DNA of 64,000 nucleotides from VAZQ01 sp963821505. Lineage in GTDB: Bacteria; Pseudomonadota; Alphaproteobacteria; Rhizobiales; Xanthobacteraceae. The notes beneath the pieces are model-generated. The model did no database searches. It was not told where the DNA came from and saw only the letters and a program-made list of their open reading frames with translations. The position numbers were made by a program, and so were the translations under genes. The first letter of the stretch is position 1. Every line of letters starts with the position of its first letter. The stretch is from the NCBI GenBank assembly GCA_963821505.1, contig CAWGEH010000034.1, forward strand, positions 310,001-374,000, read 5' to 3'. Below, piece by piece: positions 1 through 9,107 of this stretch.

Positions 1-333
1 GTTCCCCCCGACGGTGGCGGCGTTCCAGATCTTGAACGACGCCAGAAACGCGTTGCAGCACTCGCGCAGGAGCGGCAGCGCGCGCCATTCCGGCGGTCCC
101 CTGAAACGGAAGAGCTCCGCGATGCGGCAGGTCGCCGCGATGTCGAGGCCGGCGGTGGATGCTTCCAGCGCCGGCCAGTTGAGCTCACCGAGGTCGATGA
201 GCGTGTCGGTGGCGACCTGCGGCTCCGAGAACAGCCAGGTGCCGCCCGCGAGCCAGGCGTATCCGTCGCGCCATTGCGTGATCTGATCCGCCGACGTCGG
301 GTACTTTACCTCGGTGATCGTGTTGAGGTTCAT
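1..333 (-). CDS. FAD-binding subunit of a molybdenum hydroxylase (CoxM/xanthine dehydrogenase type), 5' part only
   Basis: The frame is open from an ATG at 333 to the left edge, giving 111 codons without a stop. A GGAGA ribosome site lies 8 nt before the ATG. The N-terminal region carries the two FAD-loop motifs of the CoxM/FAD_binding_5 family: AGGTW near residue 30 and WNAATVGGN at the window edge. Family members carry electrons between the molybdopterin and iron-sulphur subunits of xanthine, CO or aldehyde dehydrogenases. The gene lies downstream of the liv operon and of an unknown exported protein on the same strand, so it may act on an imported N-heterocycle or aromatic compound. That substrate is inference. 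The rest of the gene and any partner subunits are outside the window. Confidence 0.8.
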   Translation of the reverse strand, partial: MNLNTITEVKYPTSADQITQWRDGYAWLAGGTWLFSEPQVATDTLIDLGELNWPALEASTAGLDIAATCRIAELFRFRGPPEWRALPLLRECCNAFLASFKIWNAATVGGN

Positions 334-415
334 GCCGCGCTTCTCCGCGAGCTGGTTCCAAACCGGGTCGACGGTCTTCGCCGGTCGAGCGCGCGAGCAC
401 GGCCACCCGGCCGGC

Positions 416-1525
416 TCATGGAAGGTCGGCCAGGGACGTGGGTCCCGGCCCGGGCGTGATCAGCGTCGGCCACTGCTGGGAGCCGAACGGCACCGCTGGA
501 GGCAGGAACGCCTTCATCCCGCGCTTCTCGGTTTCGGCGATGATCGCGGCGCGCGCATCGCCGCCCATGAGCTCGTAGTCCATCAGGTAGTAGTTGCCGA
601 AGAACAGCGCGCCGACCGAGCGGTCGGCGATGATGCGGGTGAGCGACGTCAGCATGTCATCCGGCGTCGTCGTGAACGAGATCGTCTCGATCAGCATCAG
701 CCGGTGATTGATGCCCTCCGGCCCGAAATACTGCGCTAGCACGCTGAACAATATGTTGTTCTGTCGCGCCACGTAGATGGTGTTGCTGGCGGCGTAGGCC
801 TTGTCCCAATCGCTGCCCAGCATCTCCTTCCACTCGCCGATCACGGTCATCCAGTGCGCGACCTGGGTCTGCGCCGCCCACGCGATGTCGTGCTTGAGCA
901 GAGGACCCTGTTTCTTGGCGAACGCTTCCAGCGCGGCGACGGAAATGACGCCCTTCGCCAGGCAGTCGTCCATGAAGGCGATGTTGTTCTGCAGGATGGC
1001 GCGATTGTTGTCCCGCCACTCCGGCCGCATCAAGGTCGCGTCCAGGCCGTCGAGCGCGGTCTGCATGCGGCTGCGAAAGGCGAGCATTGGGCCGCGCCAG
1101 GATTGGTTGGCGGCATTGTCCACATAAGGACCCACGATCTGGGTCAACGCCATCGTGCTGTGGCCGATCGATTTCAGCAGCTGATACCCGATGGGCACCG
1201 ACGGCGCCTCGAGCGGCGCCATGCCGGGCCGATAGAGAATGAAGCGCCCACCCGCCCCGGAGAACAGCCCGAGAATGACGGGATGCTTGCTCAGAATATT
1301 CGCCTTGAAGACGCTGGCCGCGTCGTCATAAAGCTCGAACATGGCCGCATTCAGCGCCAGAACGTTTTTTGTCGCCGTCTCGGCGGGGCTCGCGACAGTG
1401 CGGCCGGCGATCGGCGCCATGTAGGACGGCAGATCTTGGGTGTGCGCCGGTGTGCCCGGCAACGCGAGCACGATAGAAGTCATCATTGCGCAGGCGGATC
1501 GTTTCAGGAGCCCATCAGTTCGCAT
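416..1525 (-). CDS. Exported protein of unknown function
   Basis: This 369-residue protein starts at an ATG with a good site (AAAGGAAAG). It has a basic start and a hydrophobic stretch ending near ALPGTPAHTQ, which reads as a cleavable signal peptide, so it should be periplasmic. The mature part is mixed alpha-helical with many aromatic residues and no motif I recognise. It lies between livM and the molybdenum-hydroxylase FAD subunit, all on the minus strand, which suggests one transcription unit or a shared catabolic role. No function is claimed. Confidence 0.65.
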   Translation of the reverse strand: MRTDGLLKRSACAMMTSIVLALPGTPAHTQDLPSYMAPIAGRTVASPAETATKNVLALNAAMFELYDDAASVFKANILSKHPVILGLFSGAGGRFILYRPGMAPLEAPSVPIGYQLLKSIGHSTMALTQIVGPYVDNAANQSWRGPMLAFRSRMQTALDGLDATLMRPEWRDNNRAILQNNIAFMDDCLAKGVISVAALEAFAKKQGPLLKHDIAWAAQTQVAHWMTVIGEWKEMLGSDWDKAYAASNTIYVARQNNILFSVLAQYFGPEGINHRLMLIETISFTTTPDDMLTSLTRIIADRSVGALFFGNYYLMDYELMGGDARAAIIAETEKRGMKAFLPPAVPFGSQQWPTLITPGPGPTSLADLP

Positions 1526-1765
1526 GACTTTCCTTTCAGGAACACCGGTGCGTCGGCTCGTGAATACAAATCATGAGACCGAGCGAACCGGCTCGCTTGG
1601 GTTCTTGCCCCTGGACCAAACTCAGGGCACGCGCTCTACCGACCTGTTGACGGAATTGTCACAGGCGACGCGGAGGGTCGGAGTTTGTGGGTTCCAATCT
1701 AGCCGAGAAGTTGCCGGGAGTGCTAGGCCTCATGTCTCAAGGGCGCAAACGCAACTCAGGTCCCG

Positions 1766-2728
1766 TCAAAGCCTGATGCGCAGGAGATGAGCGATTTCGC
1801 CGATAATGCCGCGGCGGAACAGCAATACGCAGACGACAAAAATCAGTCCCTGAACCACGAACACCCATTGACCCATCGTGGTGAGATAGTTTTCCAGCGT
1901 GACCATGAAGAACGCCCCCACCACCGGCCCGAACAAAGTGCCGAGGCCGCCGACGAGAGTCATGAGGATGACTTCGCCCGACATCGGCCAGTCGACGTCG
2001 GTCAAGGAGGCAAGCTGAAAGACCAGCGCCTTGCTCGTGCCCGCAACGCCCGCGAACGTCGCCGACAGCACGAAGGCAATCAGCTTGTAACGGTCGGTCT
2101 TGTAGCCGAGCGAGATCGCGCGTGGCTCGTTCTCCCGTATCGCCTTGAGCACTTCGCCGAAGGGTGAATTGATGATGCGGTAGATCAGCAGGAAACAGCC
2201 GAGAAAAATGACCAGCACGGTGACGTACAAGCTGGTCTGATTTGCCAGATCGATGAAACCAAACAATTTTCCGCGCGGTACCGCCTGGATGCCATCCTCC
2301 CCGTGAGTGAACGGCGCCTGGATGGCGAAGAAATACATCATTTGCGCCAAAGCGAGTGTGATCATCGCGAAATAGATGCCTTGGCGGCGGATCGCGAGCG
2401 CGCCGACGATCGTGCCGAGCCCGGCGGCGGCCGCGGTTCCCGCGGCGATCGCGAGTTCCGGCGACAGGCCCCAGACCTTGGCCGCATGGGCGCCGACATA
2501 GCTCGCCCATCCGAAGAACAGGGCATGGCCGAACGACAGCAGGCCGACATAGCCGATCAGCAGGTTGAATGCGCAGGCGAACAGCGCGAAGCACAGCGCC
2601 TTCATCAGGAACACGGGGTAGAAGAACATCGGCGCCACGATGAGCGCGACGACCATGATGACGAACGCGATCGCCTCGCTGCCCGAGCGCATGCCTTCGT
2701 CCATCTTCGGGTCGACGATGCGTTGCAC
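1766..2728 (-). CDS. livM: Branched-chain amino acid-type ABC transporter permease (LivM)
   Basis: A 320-residue multi-span membrane protein of the LivM family. It opens with hydrophobic segments from about residue 15 and has the family's ABC-contact region near GEVLKAIRENEPRA. It forms the inner-membrane channel with LivH. The start used is a GTG at 2728, 1 nt after the livH stop, but internal ATGs about 9-13 codons later are also possible. Such permeases also serve aromatic acids, amides or urea, so the substrate is not fixed by sequence. Confidence 0.9.
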   Translation of the reverse strand: MQRIVDPKMDEGMRSGSEAIAFVIMVVALIVAPMFFYPVFLMKALCFALFACAFNLLIGYVGLLSFGHALFFGWASYVGAHAAKVWGLSPELAIAAGTAAAAGLGTIVGALAIRRQGIYFAMITLALAQMMYFFAIQAPFTHGEDGIQAVPRGKLFGFIDLANQTSLYVTVLVIFLGCFLLIYRIINSPFGEVLKAIRENEPRAISLGYKTDRYKLIAFVLSATFAGVAGTSKALVFQLASLTDVDWPMSGEVILMTLVGGLGTLFGPVVGAFFMVTLENYLTTMGQWVFVVQGLIFVVCVLLFRRGIIGEIAHLLRIRL

Positions 2729-2729
2729 C

Positions 2730-3617
2730 TCAAGCGCTCCGCCCGAACAGGCCGGCCGGCCTGATCAGCAGCACGATCGCCATGATGATGAAGATCACGG
2801 TGTTGGACGCTTCGGGAAAGAACACCTTGGTCAGCCCCTCGATGATGCCCAATCCGAAGCCAGTCACGATCGCGCCCATGATCGAGCCCATGCCGCCGAT
2901 CACCACCACCGCGAATACCACGATGATCAGGTTCGCGCCCATCTGCGGGCTCACGTTGTAGATCGGCGCTGCCATGACTCCGGCGAGCGCGGCAAGGGCA
3001 ACGCCGAAGCCATAGGTGAGGGTGATCATGCGCGGCACGTTGATGCCGAAGGCGCGCACTAGCGTCGGGTTCTCGGTCGCGGCGCGCAGATAGGAGCCGA
3101 GCTTGGTGCGCTCGATGACGAACCACGTGCTCAGGCACACGGCGAGCGAGAAGCCCACCACCCAGGCGCGGTAATTCGGCAGGAACATGAAGCCCAGATT
3201 CTGCCCGCCTTGCAGCGCCGGCGGCACCGAATAGGGCAGGCCCGACGAGCCGAAGAAATTGCGGAAGGTGCCTTCGAAAATGAGCGCGAGACCGAAAGTA
3301 AGCAGCAGCCCGTAGAGATGATCGAGCCTATAGAGCCACTGCAGAAAAAGTCGCTCGACGATGATCCCGGTTATCCCCACTGCGATGGGCGCGATGACGA
3401 TCGCCGACCAATAACCGAGCCCGGCATATTGCAGCAGAAAGAACGCCGTGAACGCACCCAGCATATACTGGGCGCCGTGGGCGAAGTTGATGATGTTGAG
3501 CATGCCGAAAATGACGGCGAGCCCGAGGCTGAGCAGCGCGTAGAACGAACCGTTGATGAGCCCGATGAGCAATTGCCCGAACAGGGCCTGCGAGCTGATG
3601 CCGAAAATCTCGAACAT
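2730..3617 (-). CDS. livH: Branched-chain amino acid-type ABC transporter permease (LivH)
   Basis: This 295-residue inner-membrane permease has the LivH signature early in the chain (INGSFYALLSLGLAVIFG, then NIINFAHGAQYMLGAF) and about eight hydrophobic segments. It pairs with LivM. The gene lies between livK and livM and its stop almost touches the livM start, so the two are probably translationally coupled. A strong hairpin separates it from livK and could set different expression levels for binding protein and permeases. Confidence 0.92.
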   Translation of the reverse strand: MFEIFGISSQALFGQLLIGLINGSFYALLSLGLAVIFGMLNIINFAHGAQYMLGAFTAFFLLQYAGLGYWSAIVIAPIAVGITGIIVERLFLQWLYRLDHLYGLLLTFGLALIFEGTFRNFFGSSGLPYSVPPALQGGQNLGFMFLPNYRAWVVGFSLAVCLSTWFVIERTKLGSYLRAATENPTLVRAFGINVPRMITLTYGFGVALAALAGVMAAPIYNVSPQMGANLIIVVFAVVVIGGMGSIMGAIVTGFGLGIIEGLTKVFFPEASNTVIFIIMAIVLLIRPAGLFGRSA

Positions 3618-3740
3618 GAACGGGCGCCTCGGCGGGACACATCATTCCTCGAGGTTGGGGCAGCGCCTTGTCATCCCGAGGAGGACGTGATCGGTTCGTG
3701 CACTCGAATACCCTCTCGCTCGGAGAGGCATCGGCTGAAC

Positions 3741-3769
3741 AACGGCCCCCTCGAACCGAGGGGGCCGTT
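3741..3769 (-). terminator. Strong hairpin just after livK
   Basis: A perfect 13-bp stem (AACGGCCCCCTCG and its complement) with a 3-nt loop begins 11 nt after the livK stop. On the minus strand the stem is followed by a weak mixed tract (GTTGTTC), not a clean U-run. It may be a leaky terminator or an mRNA-stabilising hairpin that keeps livK transcripts more abundant than livHM, as described for other binding-protein operons. A smaller stem (CCTCTC/GAGAGG) sits at 3712-3728. Confidence 0.6.
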
Positions 3770-3779
3770 CGCAGCGAGT

Positions 3780-4982
3780 TCACCCGCTGACCAACGGGCA
3801 ACCGCCGTCCTTGAGCGGACGGAAGGCTTCGGCGGCCGGGATGGTGGCGAGCAACTTGTAGAAATCGCCAGGGTACTTGGACTCCGACGGTGCCTTCACC
3901 TCGAACAGATAAGCGTCGTGGATCTTGCGCCCGTCGGCGCGGATCGTGCCCTTGCCGAACAGCGGGTCGTCCGTCGGCAGCGCCTTCATCTTGGCTACTA
4001 CCGCCTTGCCATCGGCCGCGCTCTTGAGCGCCGCCGCCGCCTTGAGATAGTGGGTGACCCCCGCATAGACGCCGGCCTGAACCATGGTCGGGAACTTGCC
4101 CGGCCGCTCCTGCTGCCACCGCTTGGTCCAGGCGCGGTTATTTTCGTTGGCGTCCCAGTACCACGTCTCCGTCAGCGTCAGGCCTTGCGCCGTCTGCAGG
4201 CCCAGCGCATTCACGTCGCTGGCGAACACCAGCAGGCCGGCGAATTTCTGTCCGCCTTTGACGATGCCGAATTCGGCGCCCTGCTTGATCGCGTTGATGG
4301 TGTCGCCGCCGGCATTGGCGAGACCGATGACCTTGGCCTTCGATGACTGCGCCTGCAGCAGGAACGAGGAGAAGTCGTTGGTATTGAGCGGATGCCGGAC
4401 CTTGCCGAGCACCTTGCCGCCGTTTGCTTCGACCGCGGCTGCGGTGTCGCGCTCGAGCGCGTGCCCGAAGGCATAGTCGGCGGTGAGGAAGAACCAGGTG
4501 TCGCCGCCGGTCTTCACCAGCGCTTTGCCGGTGCCGTTGGCCAGCATCCAGGTATCATAGGTCCAGTGAACGGTATTGGCGTTGCATTTCGGACCGGTGA
4601 GATCGGATGCGGCGGCGCCCGAGACGATGAACACCTTGTTCTTCTGTTTGGCGATTTCGCTGACCGCGAGCGCCACGCCGGAATTCGGCACGTCGACGAT
4701 CAGATCGACCTTGTCGGCGTCGAACCATTGATTGGCGATGCTCGATCCCAAGTCTGGCTTGTTCTGATGGTCGGCCGAGACAAGATCGACCTTGACGCCC
4801 TTGTTCGCGGCGGTGAAGTCCGCAATCGCAAGCTTGGCGGCGGCGACCGAGCCTGCCCCGCCGATATCGGAATACAAGCTTGAAACGTCGCTGAGCACAC
4901 CGATCTTGACGTTGACCTGCGCGTGCGCCGCGCCGCCCGCGAACAGCGCGGCAAGGGCCGCCACTCCGATTAGCCGTTTCAT
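3780..4982 (-). CDS. livK: Periplasmic ABC transporter substrate-binding protein (LivK-like)
   Basis: A type I periplasmic binding protein of 400 residues. The start at 4982 gives a classic signal peptide (MKRLIGVAALAALF, cut after AAHAQ) and an AGGAG site 8 nt upstream. A longer frame to 5036 would add a charged 18-residue leader with no signal character, so I reject it. The mature protein begins VNVKIGVLSDVSSLYSDIGG, the usual ligand-binding start of ABC transporters for branched-chain amino acids, amides or aromatic acids. It is encoded between livF and livH. Confidence 0.9.
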   Translation of the reverse strand: MKRLIGVAALAALFAGGAAHAQVNVKIGVLSDVSSLYSDIGGAGSVAAAKLAIADFTAANKGVKVDLVSADHQNKPDLGSSIANQWFDADKVDLIVDVPNSGVALAVSEIAKQKNKVFIVSGAAASDLTGPKCNANTVHWTYDTWMLANGTGKALVKTGGDTWFFLTADYAFGHALERDTAAAVEANGGKVLGKVRHPLNTNDFSSFLLQAQSSKAKVIGLANAGGDTINAIKQGAEFGIVKGGQKFAGLLVFASDVNALGLQTAQGLTLTETWYWDANENNRAWTKRWQQERPGKFPTMVQAGVYAGVTHYLKAAAALKSAADGKAVVAKMKALPTDDPLFGKGTIRADGRKIHDAYLFEVKAPSESKYPGDFYKLLATIPAAEAFRPLKDGGCPLVSG

Positions 4983-5060
4983 CACAGCACTCCTCTCTGT
5001 CCTCTCGTTTCCGTCTTCTCTTTGTTCTTTGTCCATCTTCTCGATCCCGTAGCAGGTTTT

Positions 5061-5777
5061 TCACACGCCTAGATAGTTGTGCAGCTTCTCCAGGTTGGCC
5101 GCGAGCTCGGCATTGGCGAACTGGTCGATGATGCGGCCATGTTCCATCACGTAATAGCGGTCCGCGACCGTCGACGCGAAGCGAAAATTCTGTTCGACCA
5201 GGAGGATCGTGAACCCCTGTTGCTTGAGCATGCCGATGGTCTTGCCGATCTGCTGAATGATGACGGGTGCAAGACCCTCGGTCGGCTCGTCGAGGAGAAG
5301 AAGGCGCGCGCCCGTGCGCAGGATGCGGCCGATGGCCAGCATCTGCTGCTCGCCTCCGGAAAGCTTCGTGCCCTGGCTCCACAGGCGCTCCTTGAGGTTG
5401 GGAAAGAGCTCGAAAATGCGATCGAGTTCGAGTCCGCCGGGACGCACCTTGGGCGGCAGCAGAAGGTTTTCCTCGACGTTGAGGCTTGCAAAGATGCCGC
5501 GTTCCTCCGGGCACAGCGCAATGCCGAGCCGCGCAATACGGTCGCTGGTCAGGCCTATGACCTCCCTGCCGTCGTAGCGGACCGATCCGGTGCGTCGGCC
5601 GACGATGCCCATGATCGATTTCAGCGTCGTCGTCTTGCCGGCGCCGTTGCGACCGAGCAGCGTCACCACCTCGCCGGCGAAAACCTCGAACGTGGCGCCG
5701 TGCAGCACATGGGACTCGCCGTACCAGGCTTTGAGCTCCTCCACCGCGAGCAAGGGCGCAGCGCGTGGGCTAAGCAT
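5061..5777 (-). CDS. livF: Branched-chain amino acid-type ABC transporter ATPase (LivF)
   Basis: This 238-residue ABC ATPase has Walker A (GRNGAGKTT), the LSGGEQQ signature and Walker B (LLLLDEPTEGLAP). The TEGLAP form after Walker B is characteristic of LivF. Its first codons overlap the end of livG by 8 nt, indicating translational coupling. It should dimerise with LivG on the cytoplasmic face of LivHM. Confidence 0.93.
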   Translation of the reverse strand: MLSPRAAPLLAVEELKAWYGESHVLHGATFEVFAGEVVTLLGRNGAGKTTTLKSIMGIVGRRTGSVRYDGREVIGLTSDRIARLGIALCPEERGIFASLNVEENLLLPPKVRPGGLELDRIFELFPNLKERLWSQGTKLSGGEQQMLAIGRILRTGARLLLLDEPTEGLAPVIIQQIGKTIGMLKQQGFTILLVEQNFRFASTVADRYYVMEHGRIIDQFANAELAANLEKLHNYLGV

Positions 5778-6525
5778 GGCCCACCCCGAGATAGGCCTCG
5801 CGCACGGCGGGGTCGGCGGAGACCGTTTGGTAGTTGCCCTCGGCGAGCACCCGACCGCGCGTGAGCACGGTAATGCGGTCCGACAGGTTGGCCACCACGC
5901 TGAGATTATGCTCGACCATCAGCACCGTGCGGTGGGCGGCGACCGATTTGATGAGAGCGCTGATGCGATCGATGTCCTCGTGTCCCATCCCGGCCATCGG
6001 CTCGTCCAGCAGCAGCATTTCCGGATCGAGCGCCAAGGTGGTGGCGATCTCCAGGGCGCGTTTGCGACCATAGGGCAATTCCACCGCGGTGCGATGGGCG
6101 AAAGACGACAAGCCGACATCAGCGATGAGCGCCATCGCCCGCTCGTTGAAGACATCGAGCACGCGCTTCGAGGTCCAGAAATCGAACGAGGATCCGCGCT
6201 TGCGCTGCAGCGCCACGCGCACGTTTTCGAGCACCGTCAGGTGCGGAAAGACCGCGGAGATCTGGAACGATCGCACCAGCCCGAGCCGCGCCACCTCGGC
6301 AGGAGGCAGCGGCGTGATGTCGCGCCCCTTGTAAACGATCTGCCCCCTGCTCGGACGCATGAACTTGGTGAGCAGGTTGAAAAAGGTCGTCTTGCCGGCG
6401 CCATTCGGTCCGATCAGCGCATGAATGCTGCCGCGTGCGACTCTCAGGCTGACGCCGTTCACGGCGATGAAGCCGGCGAATTCCTTGCTGAGATTCTCGG
6501 TTTCGAGGATGAAATCGTCACTCAC
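5770..6525 (-). CDS. livG: Branched-chain amino acid-type ABC transporter ATPase (LivG)
   Basis: Cytoplasmic ATPase of the liv transporter, with Walker A (GPNGAGKTTFFN) and Walker B (LLLDEPMAGM, the LivG form). The open frame extends to 6753, but the first 76 codons are low-complexity and basic. The GTG at 6525 (VSDDFILETENL) gives about 251 residues, the normal LivG length, so I use it although its ribosome site is weak. It is the first gene of the liv unit, transcribed leftwards and divergent from the response regulator at 6841. One odd detail is the stretch read before Walker B, where the ABC signature is degenerate (VELPYGRKRALEIA), which is common in LivG. Confidence 0.9.
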   Translation of the reverse strand: MSDDFILETENLSKEFAGFIAVNGVSLRVARGSIHALIGPNGAGKTTFFNLLTKFMRPSRGQIVYKGRDITPLPPAEVARLGLVRSFQISAVFPHLTVLENVRVALQRKRGSSFDFWTSKRVLDVFNERAMALIADVGLSSFAHRTAVELPYGRKRALEIATTLALDPEMLLLDEPMAGMGHEDIDRISALIKSVAAHRTVLMVEHNLSVVANLSDRITVLTRGRVLAEGNYQTVSADPAVREAYLGVGHA

Positions 6526-6840
6526 GGCGCTACCGGCCCCGGTTGTCGCCCTCAGTGTTAGCACGTCCAGAGCGCGTTCAGCAAAACCGCCGCCGCTCGG
6601 ATGCGATCGCGCCTGGCGCGGCGGCTTGGCGAGCAGGTGTACGAGCAGGTGCAATGGAGCCGATCGGACGGTGCGACCCGGACACATTTTCACCGGCGCC
6701 GCGGTCCCTGCCGCAGATCCCGCATTCCCGCCCTTCCTCAACCTTCCCCCCATTCTTATGTCATGGCAAGGTAACGTGCGCGAGCGCCGATTCTGCGAAG
6801 AAGAAGCCGGCCTCGACGAACATCAGAGGGAGCACTCGCC
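6526..6840. promoter_or_regulatory. Divergent intergenic region between livG and the FeuP-like regulator
   Basis: This stretch of 315 bases should hold the promoters of both the leftward liv operon and the rightward two-component operon. The minus frame stays open through most of it, but the encoded peptide is unlike any LivG. Rhizobial feuPQ loci often carry a small periplasmic inhibitor gene (feuN) before feuP, and I do not see one here. I found no convincing -35/-10 pair or operator by eye. Confidence 0.4.
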
Positions 6841-7512
6841 TTGCGTCTCCTCGTCATCGAGGACGATCCCGATCTCAACCGGCAGCTCGCGACCGCGCTC
6901 ACCGACGCGGGTTACGTGGTCGACCGCGCCTTTGACGGCGAGGAAGGCCACTTTCTCGGCGAGAGCGAGCCCTATGACGCGGTGATCCTCGATGTCGGTC
7001 TGCCCAAGATGGACGGCATCTCCGTGCTGGAGGCCTGGCGCCGTGCCGGCCGTGCCATGCCGGTCCTCATTCTCACCGCGCGCGACCGCTGGAGCGACAA
7101 GGTCCAGGGCTTCGACGCCGGCGCCGACGATTATGTTGCAAAGCCTTTCCATCTCGAGGAGGTTCTGGCGCGCATCCGGGCGCTGTTGCGCCGCTCGGCC
7201 GGCCACGCCAAGAGCGAACTCAATTGCGGCTCCGTACGTCTCGACACCCGCACCGGACGCGTGAGCGTCGACGGCAATCCGGTCAGGCTGACGTCGCACG
7301 AATATCGCCTGCTTTCCTATCTCATGCATCATACCGGGCGCGTGGTCTCGCGCAGCGAACTGGTCGAGCATCTCTACGACCAGGACTTCGATCGTGACTC
7401 CAACACCATCGAGGTCTTCGTCGGCCGCATTCGCAAGAAGCTCGGCGTCGACGTCATCCAGACCGTGCGCGGGCTCGGCTATCTCCTCACGCCGCCGGGC
7501 AATGCGTCTTAA
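6841..7512 (+). CDS. feuP: OmpR-family response regulator, FeuP/PhoP-like
   Basis: A 223-residue regulator with a receiver domain at 1-115 (acidic pocket EDD at 7-9, phospho-acceptor D51, K101) and a winged-helix DNA-binding domain at about 125-218. It starts at a TTG with AGGGAG 8 nt upstream. The sequence strongly resembles the FeuP/PhoP group of rhizobia (ARDRWSDKVQGFDAGADDYV, LYDQDFDRDSNTIEVF). In Sinorhizobium FeuP controls cyclic glucan export; that role is family knowledge and not shown here. It overlaps the sensor kinase by 11 nt. Confidence 0.88.
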   Translation: MRLLVIEDDPDLNRQLATALTDAGYVVDRAFDGEEGHFLGESEPYDAVILDVGLPKMDGISVLEAWRRAGRAMPVLILTARDRWSDKVQGFDAGADDYVAKPFHLEEVLARIRALLRRSAGHAKSELNCGSVRLDTRTGRVSVDGNPVRLTSHEYRLLSYLMHHTGRVVSRSELVEHLYDQDFDRDSNTIEVFVGRIRKKLGVDVIQTVRGLGYLLTPPGNAS

Positions 7513-8878
7513 TTCGCTCGCGCTTCGGCTCTTCTTCTCGGCAACGACCTGGACCGTGGTGATTCTACTTATCACCGGCGTCGTGCTGTCGTCGATCTAC
7601 CGCGCGGCGGTGGAGCGCGCTTTCGACCGGAGATTGGACGTTTATCTGCGCACGCTGGTTGCCGACGTCGCGGGGCCCGAGGAGAATGCCGGCAAGTTTC
7701 CGCAATCCATCGGCGAGCCGCTGTTCGATCTGCCGCTCTCCGGCTGGTATTGGCAGGTGACGCGGCTCGACGCGCCCACCCCCGACGTGCGCTCTTCCCG
7801 GTCCTTGTGGGACGCCATGCTGCCGCATCTCGCCGACCTCGGGGTCTCGTCGGTGTCGGGCGGCGCCCGGCAAGGTTACGCCGAGGGTCCCGAGGGCCAG
7901 CAACTGCGGATCGTCGAGCGCACCATCGACCTGGGGGAGGAGGGGCGCTACCTGGTAGCCGTCGCCGGCGACGCGGCCGAGATCGACGAGGAGACGCACG
8001 GCTTCGACAGCGCGCTGGTCATCACCTTTGGAGTGCTGGCGATCGTGCTGCTGCTGACTACCACCTTCCAGGTGCGTTTCGGCCTCGCGCCGCTCAAGCG
8101 CATCTCCGAGGGTCTCGCCGCCATTCGCTCGGGCACCAAGGAGCGGCTCGAGGGCGCCTTCCCGGTCGAGATCGCGCCGCTCGCGCGCGAGACCAACGCG
8201 CTCATCGACGCCAATCGCGAGATCGTCACGCGCGCGCGCACCCATGTCGGCAACCTCGCACATGCATTGAAGACGCCGATCTCGGTCATGATCAACGAAG
8301 CCACGACCCATGGCGATGACCCGCTGTCCTTGAAGGTACGCGAGCAGACCGAGATCATGCAGGACCAAGTCACTCGCCATCTCGAACGCGCGCGGCTCGC
8401 CACCCGCGTCGCGGTAATCGCTACCGTCACCGATGTGCGCCCGGTGGTGACGGCGCTCGCGCGAACGATGGAAAAGCTCCACCACGATCGCGGGGTGGTC
8501 ATCGATATCGACGGGCCCGAGAGTGCGCGCTTCCGCGGCGAGCAGCAGGATCTCGAAGAAATGGTCGGCAACCTGGTCGACAATGCCTGCAAATGGGCGC
8601 AGTCGCGGGTCGTGGTCGAGATGTTCTCCGAAAAGCCCGATCCCAAAGACGAACGCCGCATCGTTCGCATCGTGGTCGACGACGACGGGCCGGGACTCTC
8701 GCCGCAGGAGCGCGAGCAAGTGGCCCGCCGCGGCCGCCGTCTCGACGAGACCAAGCCGGGGTCGGGGCTCGGGCTTTCGATCGTGGTGGAACTCGCCAGC
8801 CTTTATGGCGGCGGACTCACGCTGGGCACGGCGCCGATCGGCGGCCTGCGCGCCGACCTCGTGCTGCCCGGGGCGTGA
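7502..8878 (+). CDS. feuQ: Sensor histidine kinase, FeuQ/PhoQ-like
   Basis: A 458-residue inner-membrane kinase. One membrane segment lies at about 10-32, a periplasmic sensor region at 33-170 and a second segment at about 172-190. A linker follows, then the H-box with H254 (HALKTPISV), the N-box (DNACKWA) and glycine boxes (DDGPGLS, GSGLGLSIV). The ATG at 7502 overlaps the end of the regulator gene, so I prefer it to a longer upstream frame, which is out-of-frame read-through of that gene. It presumably phosphorylates the regulator at 6841. Confidence 0.9.
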   Translation: MRLNSLALRLFFSATTWTVVILLITGVVLSSIYRAAVERAFDRRLDVYLRTLVADVAGPEENAGKFPQSIGEPLFDLPLSGWYWQVTRLDAPTPDVRSSRSLWDAMLPHLADLGVSSVSGGARQGYAEGPEGQQLRIVERTIDLGEEGRYLVAVAGDAAEIDEETHGFDSALVITFGVLAIVLLLTTTFQVRFGLAPLKRISEGLAAIRSGTKERLEGAFPVEIAPLARETNALIDANREIVTRARTHVGNLAHALKTPISVMINEATTHGDDPLSLKVREQTEIMQDQVTRHLERARLATRVAVIATVTDVRPVVTALARTMEKLHHDRGVVIDIDGPESARFRGEQQDLEEMVGNLVDNACKWAQSRVVVEMFSEKPDPKDERRIVRIVVDDDGPGLSPQEREQVARRGRRLDETKPGSGLGLSIVVELASLYGGGLTLGTAPIGGLRADLVLPGA

Positions 8879-9107
8879 GGCCGGTCTTGCGGCGTTGTCC
8901 GGCGACGCCGGAACCGGTTTGCCGCGGCGAAACCTTCACACGCAACGCTCGAGCGGTTTCCTTTCGAGCGGAGGGGAAACAGCTTCGGCTTCGGGAACAG
9001 AGTTTTGCCCCAATTTGCGCCATTAGCTAACGTGCCGGCATGGGGGAGTCCTGGGTTCGCCGGCCGGCAGGGATCACTGTTCAGATCAGCTGGGATGGGG
9101 GCTTGAG

